Of a DNA stretch of 64,000 nt, positions 18,281 to 32,228 are shown piece by piece. The notes beneath the pieces are model-generated. The model saw only the letters and a list, made by a program, of their open reading frames with translations, was not told the origin of the DNA and searched no databases. The translations under genes were made by a program, and so were the position numbers. Position 1 is the stretch's first letter. Each line of letters opens with the position of its first letter. Origin of the DNA: Aphanomyces cochlioides (Eukaryota; Oomycota; Saprolegniomycetes; Saprolegniales; Verrucalvaceae); contig JAHQRK010000038.1 in NCBI GenBank assembly GCA_019828595.1, positions 303,544-367,543 of the forward strand, written 5' to 3'.

Positions 18281-21200
18281 TTAAGGCTCGGTCGTCGTCT
18301 GTAGTTTGGTGACGACGACTGGAAGGACTAAGCGAGCAGACTGAGGCCCGCCGGTCCCGGTGAAGCCCAAGTCGTTGACTGTTATCACGATGGCGTCTTG
18401 ACCAAACCAGCCAAGATCTGCCACGTAGTAGCTCTTGTAAAGCGCGTACTGGAGCTGCTCAAGAGACGCTTTGATCACAATCTTGTGGGTCTGTGGAGTT
18501 GATGGAATGAAGAAATCGGGCGGGACGATAACGATGCCAGCTGTCGTTGTAATCGTGAGCTCCATGATCGAGCCAAACGCTTGGTTGACGTCAGGATCCG
18601 CGATCGCGACTGTATTTGCCAGCGACAGTTTTGTGTCTTGACTTGTTTTCAGTGGTAATGCTGCCGTTGTCGACAGCACGGGCGGTTGGTTCCGCATCGA
18701 CACGACTTGTATCGTTGCCGTGGTCGACACGACACTCGCGCCACCCGAACCAGTATTGCCCAAGTCATCGATCGTCAAAATGACGCGAGGTCGCAGACGC
18801 ATGGTCGTTTCAAACGACTGGCCATCGTATGTTGCTCTGTCCAGCGTGAAAACAAGCCCAGCGAGTGCTCCATTCAAGCTAGTCTGTGTGCCACGGACAG
18901 CAAGATAAGCGTCGTTTTGCCCCGTGCCGGAAACCAGCACCAAACCTCCAGCGCTGAGGGGTCCTGGAGCTGCCAGTGTGACTGTGCCGTCCTTGGAGTC
19001 TATCGTAAGTTCCATCAAGTCGTTCAAACCAGCATCCACGTCGACAAACGAGATATTATCCAAATGGAGACTAGCCGCTCGCGCCGTTGCGTCGAGCAAG
19101 TATGCCCCTTGAGGGACATTCCAAACAGGAGCGTCGTTGAGCGCAATCACAAAGAGCGCTAGTGTCATTTGGCCTGGTAAGCTAACCCCGCCAGAGTCGT
19201 CGACAGCGTTGGCCGTGACGACTAGACTGTCTTGTCCAGCGTAGTTTGCTTCAGGCTGATACGTCAACGTGGCCAATGCAGCGTTCATACCAGAGTACGA
19301 ACCTTTCAACAACAACGAGCTCCTGGTGGATTGACTCTGAAAGACGCCAGCCGTTCGTGAGCAAGCTAAAGCGCCATGCTGCACGTACAACGACACAGTG
19401 ACCATGCTGGACGCCACGGCATCCACACACGAGACGGTCAAATTGGATAAATGCAGGATATTGTCTTCATCCACAGAAACTCCTTGCAAAGGCGATAGAG
19501 GCATCGCTGTCGCGGTGGCCAAGTCAGCGTAAGGAATCGTAATATTGATCAAATTTGGCGTTGGGAACACTCGGATATAGATAAAAGACGACGACGTCGC
19601 CCCTTGGGCGTCTGTGACGCGGATTTTAATGCTGTCATAATCGTCACCGACGTCGCTATTCCAATGCAAGCCTGAGACGTACGTCATATTCCTCAACGCT
19701 GTTGAAACTTGCGCCAATGTGCCATTGAACGTTATTGGACTGCCGTTCGATGGTGTCGTCCAGATGACAGACTTGTTGTAGCGTATCGAAATCGATCCAA
19801 ACGCGACGGCGACGTTGATTTGAAGCAAATCGATGGGAAGCAAATCATCCCAGGCGGATATGCCCGGCAGAATCAAAACTTCATCTTCAAAGGCTTCAAA
19901 GTAGTCGTGGTCGAGGCGAATATAAGGTACGTCATTCACTGGCGTGACGAGAATCGGGACAACCACCGACGATTTGAGCTTCAATGTTGCAACAAGAGTA
20001 ATCGTGTCGTTGCCGACGTAATCTCGAGCTGGCGTGTATTGCAACTTGCTCAGGATTTGATTTAGCATCGGCACTGTGCCTGTAATTGTTAACTTGGACG
20101 ACGAGGGGGCCATCGCACTATGACCAGTCAATATTCCATTCATTGCAGTGAGCTGCATCGTCAATATGCAGCTTTGATTCGAGTAAGTTGGGTCAGCCAG
20201 CTCAGGATCCATGCAGTCGACTGCTCGCAATTGAATTCTCGACAAGTCGAGGATATTGTCCTCTTGGATAACGAATGGTTGGATGGATGCAATCGCGGGC
20301 GACAAGTTGTCGGGGGCCGATTTGTTTGGTTGCGCGAGGCTTTGGGGTACGAGCCACACGGGGGGATCATCTCGTTGCTGCACAAACACGGAAGCTGTCG
20401 CGGTTGTTTGGTTGGAAAAACCACTCAATGTTAGTTGAATCGTCACGGGGAATGCGCCAAGTGCTGTGAAATAATTCCGCGGGGCCAAGTAGACCATTGA
20501 CCCCAAGATGTGATTTAGTTCTGTCGTCGTCCCTTGAAATGTCCAAGTTTGTAGCGTCAATGAAGACGACACGTTAGAAAGCCCGGAAGCCCACGATAAA
20601 GCCCCCTTGGACACTGCGATATCGAGCTTTAGTCGGGGAATATTTGGCGTTGGCGGGGGATTTGTCAAGGTTGTCGTCACTGGATAGATCATGCTTCCTT
20701 GAAACGTCCCAACTTGAAAGCTCCGTCCGTCGATTGGAATGGACGACGTCGAGTCCCACAGAGGCTGTGTGCCGCTGGAAGTTCCATCCGATTTGTACCA
20801 AATACATTCATGGATTGACTGGGGTCGGGTGCAAAAAACTAGGAGAGTTTGGAGCACGCTGTTCTGGACGGCTGATTGTACCGACAAGAACGATGGATAG
20901 CTGCTCCCTGCGCCCACAGCAATGTCTTTGACAAGTGTGATAGCCCCTCCGTTCGTCGAGTAGAGCTCCACGCCGGTATTAACATCGCTGACTGCTTGAA
21001 AGTATACCTTGCCATTGTAGACTGTCAAATATTTTGGATTGGAGCTTGCAACACCTAACCAGAGGTCTTGCACCAATGTTGGAGCATTCGTTCCATCCCA
21101 TTTCCAAACTTCACGGCCACGGACGCCATCGTCTGCCGTGAAATATAAGACACCGTTGCAAACGACAAGGTCCTGTGGCGTCGAACTTGCTGCACCTGGA

Positions 21201-24200
21201 GCAATATCAGCCACAACTTGGTACGTCCACGGTTGCCCATTGACTTGAATCGTCGTGGAGGATGCCCACAATTCACGGCCAACGAAATCTGACGTCGCGG
21301 CAAACACAAGCCGGCTTTGAAATTCCGTAAAGTTGGAGGGAGACGAGCTACGCGGTCCTAAAGCCAAATCGTCGACATAAGTTGTGAGTCCATTCGTGTG
21401 GTAGAGCTCCACGCCATAAGTTGGTGAATATGCCTGAAAGACAAGCCAGGGAGATGTCGAGAGGGTGGTCAAATACGCAGGGGAGGTATACACCAGCGTG
21501 GAATCAACTTTGGAGGCGGTGATGCCGTTCGATTGCCACAAAACTGCTGGAGGGGAAAACAAAGCCGACGATGGAGAGCGCAAACACACAATTCCAGCAA
21601 ATTCCGTGGCTGTAAAACTGTATTCAATTGGAAAGCCGTCGATACGACCAGCATGCTTGAAAGCCCCCGTCGTGGCCGAGTCGGCAAAGCGAAACCACTT
21701 ACGGGAGATGCCTTGAAAGACATATTCGACCCAGCCGCATTGATTCCAGTAGACAAAAGAATCACCACCACCGTTGAATAAGTGTTTCGCTTGACTTGTC
21801 GTCATCCAAGTGTAGCCCTGAGGGCAGTCATAGACGTGATTTACCTGCCATGTATTGGATTGCGCCACGACGAATAAAATATCGGACGATAGCGAGCTCG
21901 TTCGACGACTAGTGCAGCCAGGAGAAGTTAATTGGTACGATAAGTCCAACCCCGAGGCTTGGAAATACATCGAGCCTTGAAATACCGTCAAGTATTGCGG
22001 ATTGCTGCCACTGAAGCCAGGATTCAAGTCTGCAAACAATGCCGCGTCGACGAGACCATTGGAGACCATGAGTTCTCGGCCACATTGCATCGAATCGCCC
22101 GCAAAATACAACCGCGATTGAAAGGTGCAAAACCACTGCGGATTCAAAGCTGCTCGGTCGACTAGTTTCAACCTCCAGTCGTCACGAGCTCCCGAATTTC
22201 CACTGCGAGTGTCAGGGGGAAGCACGAGCGTCTGGTACAAACGACTAGCTATCGTCATTCCCTTGTTCATATCAAACAAAGGCATCGGGGCGTCGATTTG
22301 AATGTCCGAGATGGGCAGCGACGTGTCTTCTTGGGCTAAATACATCCACTGGCCGATTCGAATCGGAGGCAGTTTGAACACTGGCGTGACTTGAATTAAC
22401 AAGCGGCGGAAATGCTCTAAAGGAGCTCCATCGCCACGATCAACGACCCACAACGTGACGGTAATATTGCCCGTGAATCCCGCAGGGGGATCCAACAGCA
22501 AGCGATTCAATGCAGCATTCAATCGCGTCAACGAACTCTCTAGTAATAGCTGCGACGGGCTTTCTTGTACGACAGTCCGAGTCTCCAATGCTGATGGAAA
22601 GATATGACCCACGCTACTACGGATAGATAAAGTCAACACCGACGTTCCAAGCGCTGCTTCGTAAGCGAGTGCATCGACATCTTCGATCCAAAGCATCGGC
22701 AAGGAGACTCTAGTGTCTTGAGGAGCAGTCATAACAAATATTGGGAAGTATGGAGACGTAAACGGGCCTTCGATAGACCCTTGGATGCGAATTAACGGTG
22801 CGTCGTTGACTGGAAGCACGTTGAAACGAAAGATTTGGGTTTTGGCGCTGTTGATATACACAGCGAGTTGCTCGAGCCCATTGAAATTCAACTCTGGTTG
22901 ATAATACAGCGTCGACAACGTTGATGGCATTAATGCAGTTGCTGCGGACACTTGGATTGTCGACGCTGGTGGGACGACGTTGGAGCTCGGGATGCCTGTA
23001 AGTTTGCCATGCGAGACTGCCAAAGTCACGTTGATCGTTGCATACAGCGCCCAATTCGTCGGAGTCATGAATTCCAACTCGACGAGTTGTAGAGGAATGT
23101 CTTCGTACACGACAAGCGGATTGAAGACAAGACCCGGGAGGTTTGCTGTAGATGGAAGCACGGGTACCGTTATTTCCACCGTCGTCAGCTCTTTGTTGAG
23201 CTCAAATGTCAATCCGAGCGTTCCAAACCAACTCGTGGATTGGAATTCCAACTTGGACAATGCAGTATTCAACGCCTTTGCCGTTCCTTCCATCGCCATC
23301 GTCATGCCCAAGTGTTTTTGAGTCAAGAATTCCGTCTCTATAGCTGGAGGAGCGATCCAATCTACCCTGTTGTCTCTGTTGACGCTGTGAAGTTTTCCAT
23401 AAGCTCCGATTCCTGTCAATTGAGACGCGTCCAAGTACAGTGGAGGAGCGGGGAGTCCCATTTTCAAAAATACAAGGGCGTAGTCGGCTCCCTGTTGTAA
23501 ATCAACAGCTGATCTTCGCACGTGGACGTCGGCATGCTGTTTGACCCAAGTAAGCTGGCGTAGCGCTGTTTCTACTTGGCTAGACGACGCCGAGGTCGGT
23601 AATGGCAGCGTCGCCTCCGAGCCTATGCGTAAGACAAAAGTTCCACCCAAAGAATTTGCCGCGTGGGTTCCAACGACCCGGACTGAGCAAGTCGACTGGG
23701 GACAAGTAGATGAAGCCACAATAGGAAGAGGCGTCGTGGAAGACACACCACCGACAACGACGTGCCATGAAAACGCATGATTAGCGTCCGGGCCATGGCG
23801 TGTGATGGAAATCATGGCAGTGGCTGGAAAGAGTGGCTTCAGTTTAGCATGCACCGACTCGGAGATTCGACCACCTTGCGACTGATCGGCACCTTCGTCT
23901 GTGACCATTGCGACCGCGTTGCTTTGAATCGCACCCGTGGTCTGGGCCGAGTTTGGCAGAGCTAATTGAAACGTCACTGTGGTCAACATTGTCGTCGTCG
24001 CCTGTACAATAATATCAAACGCGAGATCGACGTGCTGAGCTCGTAGTTCGACTTGATACTGTGCTGGGACTTGGCCAAATCCAGCTTGAGAACGGCGGGT
24101 AACAACTCTTGCTTGGCTCCCGACACAGTCATCGACATTTCCAATAACTTGGCGATAAGTTGGCTTTAACGTCGATGTGTTGGCTGCAATCAAGAGAGGC

Positions 24201-27200
24201 ACTGCACCGTTTGCAAGTTGAAGGAATGTAATGGACCAAGTGTAGCCCCCGACAGAGTCTGGATCTGTCGTTCTGGTGACTTGGACAATATCGACAGTTG
24301 GCAGAAATTCAAGCTGCGTTTGCAGATCGACTGCGGCAATATCGCACGCTAAAGGCGGGGTTTGAGCCCCCGCAAATGACAGAGCAAACGTTCCCGAGAT
24401 GATTGAGGCCGGTTGACTCGGAAACACATCCATCAAGAGACTATTGGTCGTACCCACGAGCTGAATATCGACCTTGTAGAGCGACGACGGGTCGGGGAGT
24501 ATTTCAATACGCCAAGAATTTGATTTACCATAGGAGACCTGGACTGAAACGGGTAAAACAAATTCTAGCTTGGCTTGAATCGATTCCCCAAGGTCACGAC
24601 CAGGACCAGCGCCACGAATTTCTTCAAATTGAGACGCCACGGCCATTGCACTACAAACAATAGTCGTCGTGGTCGTTTGGGACGAGCCACGGAGTAATTG
24701 CCACGAGACTTGCAATTGAAATTGCGTCGTTGGAGCCAACGGAGTCGAATACAATGCGAATGTGAATTTCTGGTTCATTGGATTGTCGACTCGCGTTTGA
24801 ATTTCTTGGATTTCAGGTATACACCCAAGCTGAGTGGTAGTCGTCAAGCTATGAAATTGCATAAAACTCGTCGAGACCACAGACAAAGATGGCAACGAGC
24901 ACGGATGCGATACAAAGCACGGGGCAGGCTGAAAAGTGCTGTCGACTTTAAGCTCCGTCGATGACTTGAGCAATGATGGACAAGGTAGAAATTGATCGGC
25001 GTTTAGACTTGTATAATTAGCTTGGCCGTGGCCTTGATCGTCGACTGTCAAGTAAATTCCACCGTAGCCATCGACGCAAGCCAAGCTAGCTAAAATTGAA
25101 TTGAACTCTGCTTCTAATGCCATGAATATCAAGGATGAATAGACGGTTGTAGAGAGATTTGTCGTTGAGCTCTTGAGAATATTTGAAGGCTGAGAAGTCC
25201 CAAAGGTAAATGTCGCTGACGTCGACCACATGGACACCATAAACGGGGCCATGGGGAACTTTATTACGTCGGCGTCCGAGACGGTAACCTTCCATGGCTC
25301 AGGTGAAAAGTCAATCGACGGTGGATGGTTTTGATCTATCCGTTGAAATGGCACTGTGCAGTTCACTACGGGTAAACTTGGCGTTGAGACGGCAATTTGA
25401 AGTTTGTCGCTGTCTGTAAATGGTTGAAGAGTTATCGCGTTGATTGCTGGGACAACATTTACAGCCAAACCACGAACCCAAACGTGAGATGTCCAATCGA
25501 GTGTATTCAGCCGTAGGCCAGGATAAAGAGGAAGTCGGAGCTGCTTTTCGGAGCTTGTTGTGAAGACGTCGACTTGAACAAAGATTTCATCCTCGTCGGG
25601 AGCTTTCTCACCTGTGAGCGTCAAATCAAACCAACTTGCAATCGAAACAGGTTGAGATTCCTGGACTAGTTTTGGACTTGTTGCTGGTACACATTGGAGC
25701 TGAATAGGCATATAACTTGAAATGGTCTCGACTTGAATTGCAATTTCATTCGTGACAACATCGTCATCCAAGAGGCGAATGTGAATAATATCCGATAGAT
25801 TCGTAGCTTGATACACGATAGCCGATAGGAATTGATTCAGTTGCTCAGGAGGTCCTTGCTTTGTTGTCACAGACAGCGAGAGGTTCTGTTGTCCCGCAAT
25901 GAAGCGTCCAAATTGACAAGACAATGAAATTGTCCATGAATTCGCTACGAGAGGTTTCGCCGAGCCTCGCAATTCAATGAGTGGAATCTTTATGCTTTGA
26001 TTCACCTCGACAGCCAAATAAGTCGTGTTGGTCTCTAAAACCATGGGTTCATCGGCAACATGAATCGAAATCCTGGCTTCTGAAGTATTCTGGAGAGTTA
26101 AAACAAGGGTATCGTTGATGCCAAACACTGTTGGAGTATACTGAAGGCTCTGAACAAATGTATTGAGCGGCTCCTGCTCCCCGACAACACGTAACCATTG
26201 ATCTTGCTGGATGGGGTAATACAAGCCTGGAATCCAGCCAAAATCGAGTTTTCCATGAGAGATGCGCACGTCCAATTCAAAGTTGACGCCAACGTCACCA
26301 TCTTTTATAGCAAGGATCGGATTCGTGGAGCTCAAGCGCCACGATACCTGATCGTCGCGAACAATATGCCAAAAACTAGTCGACACATTGCGCCACACGG
26401 GTACATCCACGACTGGTTTCATGTAGACTGGCACTTCGACAACTTGATCCAAGCCGTACGTGACTGTGACTGTGTCAAAGCCACATTGATTGGGATAAGG
26501 GCGGTACCAGATTGAATCTGAGCGACTGAAGAGTTGTTGGAGACACACAATATCTCCAGCGATTCTCGACGGGGCTAAGCGTTGTAAGCAGGAAGCAAAA
26601 GAAATAATATCCACTGTGCCTTTGGCAGCTTGAAAATTGACAGATATGGATTGATCAAAGTCCATAGATCGTGATGAAAATTGCAATCCAACTAATGGAG
26701 CTGGCGTGTCTTCGACTCCATTCCATTGTTGGGTATACGAAAGCTGAGGCATATCCGCTGCTGTTAATTGTCGCGTTGATGGCAATATCTGCAAGGAGAT
26801 GCTGATGCATTGAGGAGGGCCCCAATCTCCATCAACTGTTTTCTCACGAACGCAAGCTTGGAGACTATCCAAATGGCTCAAAGGTTGTCTCGGTGGCGTG
26901 ATTTCAAGCTTGCAAGACTGAAGAAGATTATTCACATTGGCTAGTCGGCCTTGGAACTGAAGTGCACTTTGGTTTGTCTGGGGCTCGACGAATATACTTG
27001 GAATCAACGACGAGAGCTTTACAGAGCAACGTTGAGCTGTTAGAGTCACACGGTATGATTCACTTGGGTCCACATCCTCGATCTTCCAACGACATAGTGA
27101 TGTTGTGTCTTGGATTTGGAGCGTGGTGGAATCGACAACCCATTCTGGGGCGTCGTTGACAGGATAGATAGCTAAAGGCAACGACGCTGGTTGAATATCC

Positions 27201-30200
27201 ATCCCACACTCTATTTCAAGCGTGTCTTCGCCATAGTAATTCGGATCTGGTTGATAGATTAAGTCCCCGGCAACAACAGTTTGCTTGGCCCACATGTCAT
27301 AGCAGGAGGGACATAACAGCCAGCCTTTTTTCACCTTTGCCGTACCGTTCACCAAGAGGTGAACCATCCATGTGAGGTTTAACAAGGAGTCTTCGCTCGT
27401 TTCACCCAAAGGGACCGAAAACAAAGCGCAAGCTGGAATGGGTATGGACATGGAGAGATTGGCTTGGACAACGGCGGGAGGAAATAACGTATTTCCGAAC
27501 TCTCGAGCTGAAATTTGAACCAAATCGACCAAAGTCTCTCCATATTTGGCGTCTTGAGGCGGCGGCGTATATTGAATCGAGCTCAAATATGCAATTGCTT
27601 GATCGATAGTGCACACGACAGTCGCGCCCTTGATAGCTCCAAATGTTAACGAGCCAAGTTGTGCTGATCCAATTAGCTCAATGTGATAGTTTGGAAAGAG
27701 AGCAAATTCAGCGTCAACGGATGTTAATTCCGCAGTTGGCAGCAACGTTGTCGGCCACTCGACTTGAAAGGAGGGTGGACAAATCCATGCAAGCTCGACT
27801 GGATCTGGCACTGGATCCACGAGGATTGGCAGCTCCAACTCAGCTTCAGTTGTCCCAGTCGAGCATGATAGACTTTGCTCGACGCGAATGATTAACTTGT
27901 CAAGCCCCGCAAAATTCAAATTGGGCTTGTAAAACCAGTGTTTCAGTGGGTTGACCCCATCCGTGCTTTGTAATTTCAAACGTGAGCGTCCTTGCCGCCC
28001 TCTGTCGCTGGTGTAGAGAGTTCCTTGGCCGACCGAGGAAATCGCAGTCAGTGTCGTCGAGCAGTTGGATGGTGTCGTTGGCGATGGTTGAATTGCAAAG
28101 CCTAGTAGCGCCAGCTCCGTGTCTTCTAGTGTGTGAAGCGCCCGCACTGTCGCTGTGATTTCAGGGGGCGATAGAGTGAGGGGAACATTGATTGCAATAC
28201 GAACTTGAGTGGAATTGAGACGAAGGACCAATTCATCTTGACCATAAAACGAAGCATTTGCAGTGTAGTAGAGTCCTCTGAGCGCCGTCTTCAAGTTTTT
28301 GCACGTACTTTCAAGGACCAAATGCTGGCCTCCATCTTTCGAGCCTTCCTTGTACCGAACGTAGAATCGCACTGACAAGTCCAACCATAGTTTTCCGTAG
28401 CTGACGTCAAGCTGGAGGGCCATCGAACGACAGTCTGTCGAAGTGATCGAGAGGTTTGCAAACAGAATGGTTCGCCCTGGTCGTACTTTATACGCAGACG
28501 GTCCTGTGTAGATAATTTCAGGGGGAATTGGCGTAATTTTGCCATCCATGGCGAGGATCGTATCGTTTGGATATGCTGCAGCAAATGCAGCCAACACAGG
28601 GGGGAGCTTTCCCCCTGCGATTGGAATAACACGTTGAAGGGGAATGCTTGAAAGGCGTGGGTTTAGTTTGCCAAGTGGTGTCGGGGGCAATATGACCAGT
28701 TGGTCGCTTGGGCGAAGGGGGGAAACGTCGACTTGAATCCAAGTCGAGATCGGGATGGCTTGAATTTCAATCGAATCGACAGTGTAAATCGCCCATGCAT
28801 ATCTTGTCGAGGTCTTCTCGATGGTTGTAGCATTGACAGAGCACCGACACCATGTCGCCAGTAAATTTGTCAGCTTGATGTCGTCTACGGAAGCTGCCAC
28901 GATTAAATGATCGCCCAGTGCAAACGTCGCCTTGCTCCATGTCATCGGTTGAGCTTGTCTGACTTCGTTGGCGAGTACAAGCGTCGGCGAGGCGATTTGA
29001 ACCGTGAGGAGTGGACCAACGTACTGGAATTCCCACATGCAGCGTAAGGCTGGATTCGCACAATCCATCTTGGCCACCGCGACGTTCGGAGGAAGCACTT
29101 GTTGCAATTTAAACGGCGTCGATGTTACCACAGTCATCCAAGGGGTCGCATCAAAAGCAGGGGAGACAAAGCGCCACATGTCGGACGCTTGCATTTCTTG
29201 ACTGCCGACGTTAGACTGAGTGGCGGAGACAGAGGCGATACCAGTCGTACAGGTCGAGCAGCTTTGCTGTCCATGGCCACCAAAAAATCGAGCAACAATC
29301 GCCAAACCTGTCGGGCATGCCGTGTACACATTCGTCCAGAACGTAATGACAAACGTCAGCGGCGCAGCTTGAACCACATTGACTTGGTCAATTGATTGAT
29401 GAGCTTGCAGAGCGACTTGAATTTGAAGAGGCGTCGCTCGGGCTGGTAGCGGAGTTGTTGAAAACGCTGGCCAAAACACATTGCAAGTGCCAACAACGTC
29501 CACGATAAATGTCCCTCCTGCGACTCTTTCCGTCACGTGCAACGTCCACTCTGGAGCAATTTGAGACCCTGGTGACCTTCTAGAAACGTCCACAACGCCA
29601 CCAGCCAGAGGTAAAGCGATCGCCGTGGCTTGAATCAGTGGAATACTTGTCCCCGCCAGTGTTTGAAACGTAATTGCCCATGTCATCGAGCTTCCCGCGC
29701 CATTGTCAAGGAGGCTCGACGTTATTGTGGTGGAGATATCGCCGGCATTTGTCCACTGCGACGTCAGAGCTTGAGCGACTTCTGGAGCTGTCATGGCCAC
29801 GTCAATCACAGCAGACGACGTCACGCCTCCAAATGTAAAACTCAATTCGAGAGTGCCTTGGTCCATCGGCAAGGCTGATGTCAGCGAGACAAGCTGGATT
29901 TCCTTTGTAAATGGCGCTGAGACTGTAATTCGCTGCACGACATCCAGCGCATTCGTAGACAATGTGAGCCTCTGGACGTAGCGAAATCGATTCGTGATGT
30001 TGTTTCGGTTGACCGTCAAAGTCTGGTTTGTCGAGGGGGCAAGCGAAAGATCTGGAGGGGGGACATTAGCCATGACTGCAATAGTTGCAAAAGCCGCAGG
30101 GGACGCACTGGGAAGAGTTCCGCAACCACCGCCGTCGTCGACAACAACTCTCAATGAAGTATTCCAAGAAGTGGTTGAGTTGGACGTCGCAAGGCATATC

Positions 30201-31193
30201 GAAACCAGCGGCAGGAATGCATTCAACTGGTCTTGCTGCCCACTTTGTAGCACAATCGAGCTTGCTTCAATGTGCGTGTAATTCTCCACGACGGCGGTCT
30301 TTGCCGGCAATCCAATGCCAAAGTTGACGACGTCCATCATAAACAATCGTATCGTCAAGCCACTGGAAGCTGTTAGACGCACTCGAAGCGCACCGCCTCT
30401 GTTGGGGATTTCATTCACGTCCGAGTCTGCCACAGCTCCTGGCAATGGAAAGCACGTTCCAGGTGAAAGATGGAGTGGAGACGATGGCATGTTGAATAGT
30501 TCCGGCGGGTCGTTCACTGCTGCAATCGCGATGGGGTAATTGAAAAGAACGCCGCCACTTCGGTCGAGCTTGAAGAAGGCATCGTCAAGACGGCATGCTG
30601 AAGACAATTGCGAGAGGAAGGAAGGAGAGGCCGAGGGCGCTGCGACTGCATACACCCGGATAGACTCGAGCGATTGATCTGGTCGGATGCATGGCCTAGA
30701 CGATGTCCAGTCGAAATTATACTGCGGTGGTGGGAGATAGTCCAGTGCGCCGAGGATGTCATTTGCCGTCGAGAGAGTCGCCTCAAAGGCAAGCGTGGAC
30801 GACCGCGTGGGCGCAAAGGACGCTGGAACGTTGTCCCAGTCGCACAACCGGCGGACTCGCGATTGCCACGCATCCATGTCGTGTACTGCGAATGCGCCGT
30901 GCTCGGCTTGAACCTACCATTCATTCACGGCATCAAATCTCCATGGACTGTATACCACAACGTAGATCAGTGTAGCGGGATCAAGCGTGGAGTTTACTAT
31001 TCGGATAGCCGTCACGTTGATCGCTGTATCCTCATGGACGAGTAAATAGTCGGGGTCGATCTACACACAGCTCAGCAAGATATGGCTCAAGACATGGACC
31101 AACACGTTGAAACTGGAGCGGCGTGCCGTGAGCTAGACGCAGCCATAGCCATGCAATGATCGCCACGATGACAGCATGGGACGAGAAGGCCAT
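18281..31193 (-). CDS. Giant secreted cadherin-like / ELWxxDGT-repeat protein
   Basis: Three exons in my model: 31104-31193 (signal peptide MAFSSHAVIVAIIAWLWLRLAHG), 30956-31060 and 18281-30913. Introns are 43 nt (31061-31103) and 42 nt (30914-30955, removing an in-frame TAG). The product is about 4,275 aa. Exon 2 supplies the first repeat strand (LLVHEDTAINVTAIRIV). Dozens of cadherin-like/Ig-like beta units of about 90-120 residues follow, recognisable by NDAP/EDT starts and DxVxVxxND-type ends. Other units read GTFxLSF...GGYTWSITF. A block at about 2980-3440 has ELWxxDGT-like repeats (GRELMVSNG, GRELWAS, GREVWKWDG, GVELYSTNG, WYKSDGTSSGT). Inside it is a Cys/aromatic domain (CPQGYTWMT...YWNQCGW...TGAFKHAG) at about 3090-3152. 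No membrane anchor is seen at the C-terminus. An extracellular adhesive or matrix role is inferred. Confidence 0.9.
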
Positions 31194-32119
31194 CGTCCAA
31201 GTGTGGCGATCCTTTCTGAAAGGACACAATCTCTTAATGAAGATTTCATCATCAAATTGCACTTCAAAATGAAGTGACAGTCGTCCAAAAGGCACTTTGC
31301 ACTCAGTTCGACATTCGAATCCCTAACAAAGATTTCCAACTTGTAAAGCATAGATCGCGGTGTATTGATGCTACACTTGTACGGCCTCCGAGGCAAAAGC
31401 ATGAGGAACTTGTAGCGCCCCATTGAAATCAACGAAATTGTAGAAACAGATCGGTGTTCAAAGTTATATATGAATCGGGTTGGTACAGGAAGTCATCCTT
31501 GTTCGGTTCTGGGTTGTTCTGGCTACGAGGCATCAAATGGATTTCGAGGCACGCTCTCGAATGTGCACACGAACACTGTGCAAAATGCACAAGTTACGGT
31601 CGTGCCCTGGGGGCGCGGTAGTTCTTGAAACAGACGGGCAGTTGGACAGGGCGTGGGGGGAACCCCCTGAGGCATCCATGGGGGACGAATGTATCTTTGC
31701 ACATGATCTTCGACAGCTGACCACCAATGTCGTAGACTTGAAGCTCAAGTTCTGCGCCAAGCAGGGAGTAGTTGGAATTCTTTGTCGCTGGTTTTCCATC
31801 GGTTGAATTCAAAATCGACGATTCATCCTGGCTGAGGTTGTGGAACGTAGGATTGTGCATCGAGACACAACAAATAAAATTGCCAGCTTCTTCCTTTTTA
31901 AATCGGGTATCATGCAACGCCAGAGCGCCACGGAAGAATGGATTCTAGGCGTGTTTCTAGAGGAGGATACATGATTTGGTGGGAGCGATGGCCATTGCCT
32001 TGGCGACGAAGGACACCATGAAACAACCACTGCATCCGTCACGAGAATTGGGTCGTAGTTTAGGTACAATCGAGTGGATTCTTCCCCAAAGGCTTACATG
32101 AAAAGAGTCAACATAACAT

Positions 32120-32228
32120 CGTTGCTTGTGCGTCTTGTCATGGCTTCTTTCGTACAAACTGCAGTCTTATCGTGTCGGAGATCGTCTCTCGTGCACTTGC
32201 CAACTTTGTCTCCGTTGTTGGAGTGCAC
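32120..32228 (+). repeat. Diverged direct repeat, copy 1
   Basis: About 109 bp starting CGTTGCTTGTGCGTCTTGT and running through GGAGATCGTCTC to CTCCGTTGTTGGAGTGCAC. It is similar to 33630-33737 with scattered substitutions and small indels. On the minus strand both copies read DDL--DKTA-C-KEA-TRRTSN, so they may be pieces of paralogous genes. Confidence 0.6.

Noticed and set aside
31061..31094. Alternative 34-nt first intron in the giant gene near its signal peptide
   Set aside because: It would discard the stretch reading IDPDYLLVHEDTA, which fits the repeat pattern. The 43-nt intron 31061-31103 keeps that stretch in frame.
31480..31806. A 108-codon plus-strand frame in the degenerate region
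   Set aside because: No recognisable domain or orthologous pattern, and it overlaps a more protein-like minus-strand frame. It was left unassigned.
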